Below are positions 27,050 to 35,776 of a stretch of 64,000 bases of DNA, piece after piece (position 1 is the first letter of the stretch; the number at the start of each line of letters is the position of its first letter). The stretch comes from Actinoplanes campanulatus (GTDB lineage Bacteria > Actinomycetota > Actinomycetes > Mycobacteriales > Micromonosporaceae). The notes under the pieces are model-generated. The model did no database searches and was not told the DNA's origin. It worked only from the letters and a program-made list of their open reading frames with translations. The stretch spans positions 62,001 to 126,000 of the forward strand of contig NZ_BMPW01000014.1 of assembly GCF_014647795.1 (NCBI RefSeq), in the 5' to 3' direction. A program made the translations under genes and the position numbers.

Positions 27050-27904
27050 GTGCCCCACCTGCGCGCCTGGCGGCCACCCCTCGACGGCGTCACCGAGGTC
27101 CTGCACGCACGGTTCGACGAACACTCCTACCCCATGCACGCCCACGACACATGGACCGTCCTGCTCGTCGACGACGGCGCCGTCCGCTACGACCTGGACC
27201 GCCACGAACGCGGCGCCTTCGGCGACCTGGTCACCGTCCTACCGCCCCGCGTCCCGCACAACGGCACCTCCGCCCGGCCCGGCGGCTTCCGCAAACGCGT
27301 CCTCTACCTGGACGCCGACCAGCTGCCCGCCCGGCTCATCGGCGCCACCGTCGACACCCCCGCCATCCGGGACCACCACCTGCACCGGGCGGTGTCAGAG
27401 GTGCACCGCCTCCTCCGTACCCCCGGGGACGAGCCCGCCGCCGACGGCCTGCTCGCCCTCGCGCTGGCCCGGCTGCGCACCCACCTCGGGGATCCGGCCG
27501 AAGGCCGGCCGAACAGCCGCGCCGCCGCACACGCCCTGCGCGACCTGCTGGAGGACCACATCGTCGACGGGTTGCCGCTGCGCACCGCGGCCGACACCCT
27601 GCACTTCGACCCGGCGCACCTGGTCCGCTCGTTCCACGCCGAGTTCGGCATGTCACCGCACCGGTACCTGATCTCCCGCCGCGTCGACCTGGCCCGCCGC
27701 CTCATCCTCACCGGGCGGCCGCTACGGGCCGTCGCCGCCGACAGCGGCTTCCACGACCAGCCGCACCTGAACCGCCACTTCAAACGCATCCTGGGCGTCA
27801 CCCCCGGAGGCTTCGCCTCCTCCACCCACACCCCCACCGATCTTGGACGTCTCCCTACCGAATCCGGTGACCCAACGTCCAAGATCAGCACAGACGAGGC
27901 CTGA
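27050..27904 (+). CDS. AraC family regulator with cupin sensor
   Basis: The 284-residue protein has an N-terminal cupin-type sensor (HSYPMHAHDTWTVLLVDDGA) and a C-terminal double helix-turn-helix (RTAADTLHFDPAHLVRSFHA, SPHRYLISRRVDLARRLI, GFHDQPHLNRHFKRILGVTP). GTG 27050 is preferred over TTG 27035 because it fits the -10 box. The last about 20 residues lie within a GATCTTGGACGT hairpin repeat, so the C-terminal tail is repeat-derived. Confidence 0.84.
   Translation: MPHLRAWRPPLDGVTEVLHARFDEHSYPMHAHDTWTVLLVDDGAVRYDLDRHERGAFGDLVTVLPPRVPHNGTSARPGGFRKRVLYLDADQLPARLIGATVDTPAIRDHHLHRAVSEVHRLLRTPGDEPAADGLLALALARLRTHLGDPAEGRPNSRAAAHALRDLLEDHIVDGLPLRTAADTLHFDPAHLVRSFHAEFGMSPHRYLISRRVDLARRLILTGRPLRAVAADSGFHDQPHLNRHFKRILGVTPGGFASSTHTPTDLGRLPTESGDPTSKISTDEA
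27839..27886. repeat. GATCTTGGACGT inverted repeat
   Basis: GATCTTGGACGT and ACGTCCAAGATC form a 12-bp perfect stem with a 24-nt loop at the very end of the AraC gene. It could act as its terminator. Confidence 0.6.
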
Positions 27905-28299
27905 CCACCGAGCGGATACCCGCCTACGGGCCCGACGCCAGCAGATGATCTCGTCATCCACCCGGCACCCGGACCTCCGCCGCCTCGGTCACGAACGCCG
28001 ACCGCCCCAGCCCAACAGGGACGAGCGCGCACACGATCACTCTCCCGTGGCCGCCCCCGTGGGCAACAGGCCCGGCAACCGCACACGCGGCACCCTCCGC
28101 GCAAGAACCCCTCCGGCCGTGAGCGTGCTTTTCGGTTGTGGGTGGCCGCGATGTCAAGTCACGTATTCGGATGGCTGCGGCGTCGCCCCGACCCGCCGAC
28201 AATCTTGATCGATGGCAGCTTCGGGCCGATCTTGGTTCCTGGTTGCCGCCCGGCGGTAGACCGTCGCCCATGATCCACCTCCCCCAGAAGACCTTGGAC

Positions 28300-28974
28300 G
28301 ATCGGACACATCCGGGAGTCTCGTTCTCGGTTCTTGCCTGGCGTCGATGTCAAGTTGCTTGTTCGCGTGTTTCCCTGCCTTCGCCGCGAGATCCGGCCGG
28401 TCACCGCCGACCGCTCGAGCCATCCGCAACATCGATGTAGATCTTGAGCAGTCGTGGCCGGGCAGCGCGATCTTGAGCGATCACGGTCATCCGGGAGTCT
28501 TTTGCTTGGTTGGCCGCGGTCTGCCGTCAAGCACCCCATCGGGTGAACCGACGCCGAGGTAATACGGGGGCATATTGCGCCGAAAGCTCCTTTGTCGTCA
28601 CGTCAGCACCTCATCGAGTCTGTTTTGCGTGCTTTACCCGGCAGCTTTTCGCGATCTTGATGAGTTGACCACCTCCCAAGGTGGGCAACTCACCAAGATC
28701 GCCCCCGCCGCCCTTCCCTCGGTTGAGGGATCGCGGAAATGGGCGCGGACAGCCAAGAAAGAGGCTCCCGGATGGCCGCGATCGCGCAAGATCGCGCCGC
28801 TCGGCGACGATTACCCAAGGTTTACATCGATGTTTGCGGATAGCTCAAGCGGCTGGCGTTGACCGGCCGAATCTCGCGGCGAAGGCGGGAAACTTGCGGC
28901 GAAGGCGGGGAAGCATGCGCACACGCGACTCGACATCGACCAAGCGACAACCGAGAAAGATACTCCGATGCGCC
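28300..28974. repeat. ~230-bp inverted repeat made of ~190-bp units
   Basis: The reverse complement of 28300-28528 aligns with 28744-28974. Shared blocks include CTCCCGGATG, ACATCGATGTTTGCGGAT (ACATCGATGTTGCGGAT in the other arm), GACCGGCCGGATCTCGCGGC (one or two mismatches) and a C(T)TGACATCGA block followed by AACCGAGAA. Within each arm the CTTGACATCG / CTCCCGGATG pattern recurs about every 185-195 bp, so the arms are themselves tandem. Confidence 0.6.
28652..28701. repeat. 50-bp near-perfect hairpin with GATCTTG ends
   Basis: CGATCTTG...CAAGATCG arms continue inward as TGAGTTG/CAACTCA and CCACCT/AGGTGG around a 3-4-nt loop. It sits between the two arms of the larger inverted repeat. Confidence 0.65.
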
Positions 28975-29225
28975 GGCAGTCCGGTCACGGTGAGCACGAG
29001 CGGGGTAGAGGCGGAAGTCAACGGTGCTTGACCACGGCCGGGGGCAGGGACGGTGACCGCGGCTGCCCGGGCATGCCGCACCCACCGGTTTCGGCCCAGC
29101 GGCCACGACGGACAGGTCCTGATTCCGCAGCACCCGCCGGTGCCACCGGTGGGCCGTGCACTTCGCCCGGCCGTCCGGGACAGCCACATCGACCGGGCGG
29201 GTCACGCGCACCGGTCAGGGCGCGC

Positions 29226-29279
29226 GCTCAGTGGGCGCTCAGTGGGCACTCAGCGGGCACTCAGCGGGCACTCAGACGC
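29226..29279. repeat. 11-bp tandem repeat, about five copies
   Basis: Units (G/A)CTCAG(T/C)GGGC start at 29226, 29237, 29248, 29259 and 29270. The repeat provides the stop codon of the minus-strand gene that ends at 29261. Confidence 0.7.
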
Positions 29280-29575
29280 AGCTCACCCCACGGCATGAAG
29301 TCGATCGTCACCGCGTCCAGAATCGTGCCCACCGGCGGGAAATCGGCCGGTGTCACCTCCGCGCCCGCCGGGCCGAGCAGCACGAAGTCGATGAACGCCG
29401 GGTAGCCCGCCACCGGCTCGATGATCTCCACGTCCACACCGAAACGGCCCCGATGCTCCACCACCCGGCACCGGACCTGCTGAAACCGCTCCAGCCCGGC
29501 ACGCCGCCACTCCCCCTCTATCGCGGCACCATCCAATCGAGCACCGGCGTGCCCTGCAACGTCACCAGAACGCAC
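29261..29575 (-). CDS. Small hypothetical protein downstream of the lactate permease
   Basis: The frame codes for 104 residues, of which the last about 70 (VRCRVVEHRGRFGVDVEIIE, FIDFVLLGPAGAEVTPADF) have normal protein character: a compact alpha/beta domain of unknown family. The GTG start at 29575 overlaps the lactate permease by 58 bp; a shorter product with an unrecognised start after the permease stop is possible. The 3' end runs into the 11-bp tandem repeat. It is probably cotranscribed with the permease. Confidence 0.55.
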   Translation of the reverse strand: MRSGDVAGHAGARLDGAAIEGEWRRAGLERFQQVRCRVVEHRGRFGVDVEIIEPVAGYPAFIDFVLLGPAGAEVTPADFPPVGTILDAVTIDFMPWGELRLSAR

Positions 29576-31479
29576 ATGAACAACAGCAGCACCAGACTCC
29601 AGCCGACCACCCGGCGGAAGATGTCACCCTCCTTACCGGCCATGCCGACCGCCGACGCGGCGATCGCCAGGTTCTGCGGACTGATCATCTTGCCGAGCAC
29701 GCCACCGGACGAGTTCGCCGCCGCCAGCAGCACCGGATCCAGGCCCGCCTTCGCCGCCGCCTGCACCTGCAACGCGCCGAACAGCGCGTTCGACGACGTG
29801 TCCGAACCGGTCACCGCCACACCGATCCACCCCAGAATCGACGACAGGAACACGAACACCACGCCGGCCTGGGCGAAAAGCTCACCCAACGTCGCGGTCT
29901 GGCCAGACTGATTCAGAACGTACGCGAGAGCCAGCACCGCCATCACGGTCACGATCGCATGGCGCAACTCCACATAGGTACGACCGTAGGCCCGGACCGC
30001 CGCACCCGGCCGAATCCGCAGCACCAGCGCCGTGAGGATGCCCGCCAGGATCATCAGTGTGCCGGCCGCGGGCAGCCACCCGAACGTGAAGTTCGTCGAG
30101 GACAGCGGCTTGCCGTTGGCGCCCAGCACGTCCAGCCCCGGCCACGGGAACACCACCGTCCACGGCTCCTGCGCCAGCGCCTCCTTGACCGGCCCCAGAT
30201 TCGCGATCGAGAAGATCACGATGATGATCAGGTACGGGGCGTACGCGCGGAACACCTCCACCGGCGGATCCCGCCGCACCTCCGTAGCCGTCACGGCCCC
30301 GGCCGGCACCCGCTCGCCGCCCACCTCCGCAGGGTCGCCCCCGGTAGCGGACCCACCGGATGCGGCGCCCACGCTCGCGGAAACTCCTGCCGGACTACTC
30401 GCACTCGCCGGAACTCCCGTGGAGCCGCCCCCATCTGCGGGAACGCCGGCCGACCCGGCCACGCCCGGCGAACCGCCCGCGCCCGGATCGCCTGACGGGC
30501 CGGGGCCGGCGGACGGACGGCCGCCGACACCGGACGGCTCGCCGCCGGCGGGTGGCCCACTGGACCGGGCCGCGCCGGCCTGCCGGGCCGGATCGGCATC
30601 CGGGGTGGCGTGCAGGTCGGGCGACTCGGACGGCCGCCAGACGCGCAGCAGCAGGACCACCGCCGCGGCCGACACCAGGGCGGCGATGATGTCGGTGAGC
30701 GGCACCGAGACGTAGTTCGACGCCACGAACTGCCCGACACCGAACGTCAGGCCCGCGACCAGGGCGACCGGCCAGGTCTGCCGCACGCCGCGGCGCCCGT
30801 CGACCACGGCCACCAGCACCAGGGGTACGACGACCGCCAGGATCGGGGTCTGCCGGCCGACCATCGCCCCGAGCGTGTCGGTGTTCAGCCGCGGATCGGC
30901 CACCGCCCCGGACGTCACCGTGCCGAGCGTGACGATCGGAGTGGCCAGCGCCCCGTACGCGACCGGCGCCGTGTTGGCGATCAGCGCCACGGCGGCGGCC
31001 CGCAACGGCCGGAACCCGAGCGCCATCAGCATCACCACGGTCACCGCCACCGGCGTACCGAATCCGGCAAGGGCTTCCAGAAGCGCCCCGAAGCAGAACG
31101 CCACGATGATCGCCTGGATCCGCATGTCCGGGCTGACCCGTTCCATCGACCGGCGCAGCACGTCGAAGTGCCCGCTCACGACGGTCAGGTTGTACACCCA
31201 GATCGCGTTGATGACGATCCACAGGATCGGGAAGAAGCCGAACGCCGCCCCTTCACTGGCCGACAGCAGCGCCTGCCCGGCCGGCATCGAGTAGACGGCG
31301 ACCGCCACCACGAGGGCCACGCCGAGCGAGACGATCCCGGCCAGCCAGGCCCGCATCCGTACCACGCCGAGCAGCACGAACAGCGTCAGCAGTGGCAGCG
31401 CGGCGAAGATCGCGGAGAGCGCGACGGAGCCGGCCACCGGGTCGGTCACGATCTGGAACTGTTCGAACATGACAGCCAT
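29518..31479 (-). CDS. lctP: L-lactate permease (LctP family) with a long low-complexity loop
   Basis: The 653-residue membrane protein has the LctP pattern throughout: FGFFPILWIVINAIWVYNLT, ALLEALAGFGTPVAVTVVML, TGSDTSSNALFGALQV and a closing SPQNLAIAASAVGM. It imports L-lactate or glycolate with protons. Residues about 291-405 are an unusual Gly/Ala/Pro/Ser-rich insertion in the central cytosolic loop (DNA about 30265-30610), where typical LctP proteins have a much shorter linker. ATG 31479 (codon 1) or 31470 (codon 4) may start the protein. Confidence 0.85.
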   Translation of the reverse strand: MAVMFEQFQIVTDPVAGSVALSAIFAALPLLTLFVLLGVVRMRAWLAGIVSLGVALVVAVAVYSMPAGQALLSASEGAAFGFFPILWIVINAIWVYNLTVVSGHFDVLRRSMERVSPDMRIQAIIVAFCFGALLEALAGFGTPVAVTVVMLMALGFRPLRAAAVALIANTAPVAYGALATPIVTLGTVTSGAVADPRLNTDTLGAMVGRQTPILAVVVPLVLVAVVDGRRGVRQTWPVALVAGLTFGVGQFVASNYVSVPLTDIIAALVSAAAVVLLLRVWRPSESPDLHATPDADPARQAGAARSSGPPAGGEPSGVGGRPSAGPGPSGDPGAGGSPGVAGSAGVPADGGGSTGVPASASSPAGVSASVGAASGGSATGGDPAEVGGERVPAGAVTATEVRRDPPVEVFRAYAPYLIIIVIFSIANLGPVKEALAQEPWTVVFPWPGLDVLGANGKPLSSTNFTFGWLPAAGTLMILAGILTALVLRIRPGAAVRAYGRTYVELRHAIVTVMAVLALAYVLNQSGQTATLGELFAQAGVVFVFLSSILGWIGVAVTGSDTSSNALFGALQVQAAAKAGLDPVLLAAANSSGGVLGKMISPQNLAIAASAVGMAGKEGDIFRRVVGWSLVLLLFMCVLVTLQGTPVLDWMVPR

Positions 31480-31651
31480 CCAGGGTCATCGATCACCTTG
31501 GCCGCAATCTAGTCCCTTCCCGGCAAACCGCAACACGTGCCGGATCGCAACCCAACCCACAACCTCTACAGCATCCTAGGAGGCTAGCCCTATTGCCGGG
31601 CCGATCGGCGCGGGAAAGCAACGAAGCGATGAACCGCGCCGCGGCCGGGCG

Positions 31652-32959
31652 TCAGAACGGCGGTTCGGAGAAGCGCGGGTCGTACCGGGGCGGTTCCGGG
31701 CATTCGCGGGCGCGGGCCACGGCGATCGCCTCCTCGGCGCGGCCCTGCCGAACCATCAGGCAGGCCAGCGCGAGACCCTCACCCTCATCTTTCCGGTACG
31801 GCCACAGCAACTCGACCGCATCGTCGAGCCGCCCCTCCTCCACCATCAGCTCGGCGACCCACCCACGCGCGAACCAGTCGTCGAGGGGCGCCTCCGCGAT
31901 GGCCTGCGCCCGCCGCCCGTGCGCCGAGAGCATCGCCAGCCGCTGCCCGATGAGGTCGTGGCCGGTTCCGCCGGTGCTTTCGAGCAGCGCGTCGACGATG
32001 GAGAGAGCCTCGTCGAAACGGCCCCGGTCGGCGAGCAGCCCGCACAGCACCGGCAGGTGATCGGCGCCGCGGGCCCCGCCCGGGTAGAGCACCTCGATCG
32101 CCTCGTCGACGCGACCGTTCCGAACGAGGACCTCACTCAGCAGCCAGACCTCGTCCTGCTGCCGGAGGATCTCGGCGGCCTCGTCGACGCGGCCCTGTTC
32201 CTCCAGGTGGACTGCCAGCCGGCGAGCGGCGAAGACGTCGCCGTCCCCGGCGATGAACTCGCGCAGACCGTCCGGGTCGTGCTCGAACAGCAGGTCGGCG
32301 AGCATCTCGATGAGACCGGCGTGGTAGACCTGCCCGTCGGAATACGCGGCCCGCAGCACGGCGATCGCCTCATCGGTACGCCCCTGCCGGTGAAGTACCC
32401 CGGCCAGCGGGCCAGGCACGCCGAGGGGCGACAGGGCCGCGATGACGCGCTCGTCCCACCCGCCGTCGGCGGTGATCTCGACCAGCGTGCGGACGTGCTT
32501 GCCCTCGGCGACCCGCGGCAGCAGCAGCTCGATCGCCTCGCCGATCCGGCCCAGCCCGGCCAGCGACGTGGCGACCCGCGCGACCGGTGCGCTCTCCGGG
32601 CTCCGGCGCACGACAGCGATCGCTTCATCGACGCGGCCGTTGTCGGCGAGAAGCGTCACCAACCGGTCCATCGCCGCGGGTTCGCCCGTCTCGACGAAGG
32701 GCCGGATGACGGCGATCGCCGCGTCGATGTCCCCACTGCCGGCGAGGCGGTCGGCGATCCGGGCGTTCGGCTCCCACCGGCCGGTCTCCGCGAACGGCCG
32801 GTACAGCTCCAGCGCCTCGCCGACGTCCACGCGGGCGGCCAGCGCGTCGGCGCAGTGGAAGTCACCGGCCGCCGCCTCGCGGCGCAGCTCGCCGAGGAAT
32901 CCGTGGTCGGCGAGAGTGGACGCCAGCCTGGGCGGAACGCTCAGGCTGGAAGCGTCCAT
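31652..32959 (-). CDS. TPR-like helical repeat protein
   Basis: The 435-residue protein is made of about twelve degenerate 34-36-residue helical hairpins with the recurring pattern (D/N)G R(V/I)(D/G)EAIxVL, for example DNGRVDEAIAVVRRSP, GLGRIGEAIELLLPR and RNGRVDEAIEVLYPG. Such arrays form protein-binding solenoids. No signal peptide or enzyme domain is attached. It is the last of a three-gene minus-strand group with the flavoprotein and SecA2-like genes, 37 bp after the flavoprotein stop. Confidence 0.78.
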   Translation of the reverse strand: MDASSLSVPPRLASTLADHGFLGELRREAAAGDFHCADALAARVDVGEALELYRPFAETGRWEPNARIADRLAGSGDIDAAIAVIRPFVETGEPAAMDRLVTLLADNGRVDEAIAVVRRSPESAPVARVATSLAGLGRIGEAIELLLPRVAEGKHVRTLVEITADGGWDERVIAALSPLGVPGPLAGVLHRQGRTDEAIAVLRAAYSDGQVYHAGLIEMLADLLFEHDPDGLREFIAGDGDVFAARRLAVHLEEQGRVDEAAEILRQQDEVWLLSEVLVRNGRVDEAIEVLYPGGARGADHLPVLCGLLADRGRFDEALSIVDALLESTGGTGHDLIGQRLAMLSAHGRRAQAIAEAPLDDWFARGWVAELMVEEGRLDDAVELLWPYRKDEGEGLALACLMVRQGRAEEAIAVARARECPEPPRYDPRFSEPPF

Positions 32960-32996
32960 GCCGTCTCCTGCCGCAGCGCCGACCGGGGCGGAAGGC

Positions 32997-33527
32997 TCAT
33001 GTCGTCTCCTCGCGCAGCGCCTGGACGGCCAGGTGCCAGGGGAAGTCGGTGAGGGCGCCGGGTTCGTGGGGTTCGAACTCGCCGGGGCCGAACAGGACGC
33101 GGACGCCCTCGGCGCGGAGTTGGTCCACGCTGGCGCGGAACGGGATCCGGGAGGCCAGGGCGGTCTGCACGCACGGCAGGACCACCACCGGGATGCCCAG
33201 GCCGGGCGCTTCGGCGAGCAGGCCGAGGGCGTAGTTGTCGGCGTGACCCTGGGCGAACTTGTTGATCGTGTTGTAGGTGCCCGGGGCCACGACGATGGCG
33301 TTCGCCCGGGGTGGGCGCGGGTCGCCGGGCGCCCGGTAGCGGCTGCGGACCGGGCGGCCGGTCCGCGTCTCCAGCGCCTCGGTGTCGATGAACGCCAGCG
33401 CCGACGGGGTGGCGATCACCTGCACCGTCCACCCGTCGGCCTGGGCGAGCGTGACGAGGCGGCCGACGTCGGCGGCGACGCCGGCCGCGGAGACGATCAC
33501 GTACAGGGTTCGGCCGTCGTCAATCAC
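32997..33527 (-). CDS. HFCD-type flavoprotein
   Basis: The 176-residue protein has the homo-oligomeric flavin-containing Cys decarboxylase fold: LYVIVSAAGVAADVGRLV at the N-terminus, then IVVAPGTYNTINKFAQGHAD (the FMN-contact PxxxxTxxK region). Relatives include Dfp/CoaC, EpiD and MrsD. Those decarboxylate a C-terminal cysteine or phosphopantothenoylcysteine, but the substrate here is unknown. It lies 14 bp downstream of the SecA2-like gene. Confidence 0.8.
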   Translation of the reverse strand: MIDDGRTLYVIVSAAGVAADVGRLVTLAQADGWTVQVIATPSALAFIDTEALETRTGRPVRSRYRAPGDPRPPRANAIVVAPGTYNTINKFAQGHADNYALGLLAEAPGLGIPVVVLPCVQTALASRIPFRASVDQLRAEGVRVLFGPGEFEPHEPGALTDFPWHLAVQALREETT

Positions 33528-33541
33528 GATTCAAAGATCTA

Positions 33542-35776
33542 TCACCTGGTACGAAACAGGTCGATCAGCCCGGCGAGGAAGTGGCTCATGTCGGTGCCGA
33601 GGGCGTCGTCGTCGACCACGTAGGTCCAGGTGGCGCTGGGGCGGTCGAGGCCCAGGCCGGCGGCGGTCCAGTCGGCGCCGGACGGGTCGAGGGCCGCGAA
33701 CACGGCGGCCGCCCGTTCTTCGGCGTCGGGGATCAGGCGGCGGAACTCCGGTACGGCGGCGCGGTGGAACTCGTCGAGCGGATCCAGGTTGGCGACGGCC
33801 CGCAGGTGGATGCCCTCGCGCAGCTCGCCGATGAAGCCCAGGTAGTCGGCCCAGGCCGTGTCCAGATGGTGCAGCACGATGGTACGGGCGACCGCCGCGA
33901 CCCGGTCGGCGCCGTGCAGGCGGACCAGCGCCGCGTGTTCGGCGGATCGCAGCCCGGCCAGGATCTCGCTGCCCCGGCCGGTGGTGAGGACCTGTTCGCG
34001 CCGGTCGGCCATCGCCACCCGGTGCTGTTCCAGCAGGTAGTGGTAGCGCCACGTGTTGCGGTGGATCTCCAGGTTGACCTGTTCGGCGATCCGCTGGGCG
34101 TCGGCGACCGACGGTGACTCGGCCGGCGCGTACCTGGTGATCAGGTCGTCGTCGAGGCTGACGAGGAAGACCGAGCCGCCGGGGTCGCCCTGCCGTCCGG
34201 CGCGGCCGCGGATCTGGTCGTCGATCCGGGCGCTGTCGTGGCGGCCCACCCCGATCACGTAGAGGCCGCCGAGCGCCGCCACCCGGTCGTGATCGCGCTG
34301 GTCACTGCCGCCGAGCCGAATGTCGACGCCACGCCCGGTCATCTGGGTGGAGACGGTGACGGCCCCGATCGCGCCGGCCTCCGCGACGATCGCGGCCTCC
34401 TCGGCGTCGTTCTTCGCGTTCAGTACGGTGCACGCGATCCCGGCCTCCCGCAGCCGCTCGCCGAGGGCCTCCGAGTCGGCGACCGCCGGGGTGGCCAGCA
34501 GGATCGGCCGGCCGGTCGCGTGGACGGCGGTGACCTCGGCGATCACGGCCTCGTCGCGCCGGCCGGCGGTGCGGTACGTCCGGTCCGGTTCGTCACGGCG
34601 GATGCACGGGCGGTGCGGCGGCAGGACGGCGATCTCCAGCCGGTAGTGCTCCCGCAGCTGTTCGCCGACGCCGAGGGCGGTGCCGGTCATGCCGGCGACC
34701 CGCGAGTACCGGTTGAGGAACGCCTGGAGGGTGATCGTCGCCAGGATGCTGCCGCCGCCGCTGCCGGTCAGGCCCTCCTTCGCCTCGACCGCCGACTGGA
34801 GGCCGTCCGGCCAGCGGCGCCGCTGGGCGACCCGGCCGCGGAAGCCGTCGACCAGTTCCACCCGGCCGTCCCGGACGATGTAGTCGACGTCCCGGGTGAG
34901 CAGCGCCTCGGCGTGCAGGGCCAGGTTGGCGGCGGTGAGCAGATCCAGGTTCTGCACGGCGTACAGCTCGGCGCCGAGCGCCCGCTCGACCGCGGCGATG
35001 CCGTCGGCGGTCAGGTGCACGGTCCGGTCCTGTTCGGCGAGCTGATAATGCTCACCGGGCCTGAGGTCACGGACCACCCCGGCCATCCCGAGCGCGAGAT
35101 CCGGTCCGGCGAGCGTCGATCCGGCCAGAACGAGGGGTACGCGGGCCTCGTCCACCAGCACCGCGTCGGCCTCGTCGACGATCACCGCGCCGAGCGGGCG
35201 CTGCACCCGGTCGGCGACGTCGGTGCACAACCCGTCACGCAGGAGGTCGAAGCCGGCCTCGTTCACCGACACGTAGGTGACGTCCCGCGCGTAGGCGGCC
35301 CGCCGCTGGACGGCCGTGGACTTCTCGGTGACCCAGCCGACCGAGACGCCGAGCCGCTGGTAGAACGGCCACATCCATTCGGTGTCGCGCCGGGCCAGGT
35401 AGTCGTTGACGGTCAGCACGTGCACCGGCCCGTCGGCGCTGAGCGCGGCGGCGGCGATCGCGGCGGTCAGCGTCTTGCCCTCGCCGGTGGCCATCTGCGC
35501 CACCCGGCCGTCGATCAGCGCCAGGGCGCCGACGAGCTGTTCGTCGTACGCCCGCAGCCCCAGCTCCCGGCGCGCCGCCTCCCGGGCGACGGCGCAGAAC
35601 TCCGCCCGCCCGCCCCGGCCCCGGCTCACCAGGGCGTCGTCGTCGAGCCGGGCGACCTCGGCCTCCAACTCTCCGGCACGCGCCACCTCGGCCCACAGCG
35701 AGCCGAGATCAACGGTGCTGCCCGGTGGCCGGACCACCCATCGACGTGCGGACTCCAACCATCCCGGAAGCGCCAT
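33542..35776 (-). CDS. secA2: SecA2-like accessory translocase ATPase
   Basis: The 744-residue protein carries SecA motor motifs in order: QMATGEGKTLTAAIA (Walker A, near residue 95), TVNDYLARRD, VDEADAVLVDEAR, GMTGTALGV, STQMTGRGVDIRLGG and RGRAGRQGDPGG. It lacks the long C-terminal linker and zinc domain of housekeeping SecA (about 900 residues) and so matches the accessory SecA2 type. SecA2 pumps a restricted set of proteins out through SecYEG. No SecY2 or adhesin gene is nearby; the neighbours are a flavoprotein and a TPR protein. Confidence 0.82.
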   Translation of the reverse strand: MALPGWLESARRWVVRPPGSTVDLGSLWAEVARAGELEAEVARLDDDALVSRGRGGRAEFCAVAREAARRELGLRAYDEQLVGALALIDGRVAQMATGEGKTLTAAIAAAALSADGPVHVLTVNDYLARRDTEWMWPFYQRLGVSVGWVTEKSTAVQRRAAYARDVTYVSVNEAGFDLLRDGLCTDVADRVQRPLGAVIVDEADAVLVDEARVPLVLAGSTLAGPDLALGMAGVVRDLRPGEHYQLAEQDRTVHLTADGIAAVERALGAELYAVQNLDLLTAANLALHAEALLTRDVDYIVRDGRVELVDGFRGRVAQRRRWPDGLQSAVEAKEGLTGSGGGSILATITLQAFLNRYSRVAGMTGTALGVGEQLREHYRLEIAVLPPHRPCIRRDEPDRTYRTAGRRDEAVIAEVTAVHATGRPILLATPAVADSEALGERLREAGIACTVLNAKNDAEEAAIVAEAGAIGAVTVSTQMTGRGVDIRLGGSDQRDHDRVAALGGLYVIGVGRHDSARIDDQIRGRAGRQGDPGGSVFLVSLDDDLITRYAPAESPSVADAQRIAEQVNLEIHRNTWRYHYLLEQHRVAMADRREQVLTTGRGSEILAGLRSAEHAALVRLHGADRVAAVARTIVLHHLDTAWADYLGFIGELREGIHLRAVANLDPLDEFHRAAVPEFRRLIPDAEERAAAVFAALDPSGADWTAAGLGLDRPSATWTYVVDDDALGTDMSHFLAGLIDLFRTR

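Larger units (their letters stand above)
27905..29260. other. Gene-free 1.35-kb repeat-rich region
   Basis: No frame here looks like a protein gene. The stretch is built of diverged repeats: units on the minus strand at about 28150, 28345 and 28530 and on the plus strand at about 28744 and 28930, plus several GATCTTG half-sites, a strong hairpin (28652-28701) and an 11-bp tandem repeat at 29226-29279. Confidence 0.6.

Noticed and set aside
28130-28975. Possible CRISPR array in the repeat cluster
   Set aside because: Units are about 190 bp, diverged and partly inverted; no 20-40-bp identical repeats with equal spacers and no cas genes.
29226-29279. 11-bp repeats as a CRISPR or iteron origin
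   Set aside because: No spacers, no replication gene nearby; the repeat ends inside a coding region and looks like slippage.
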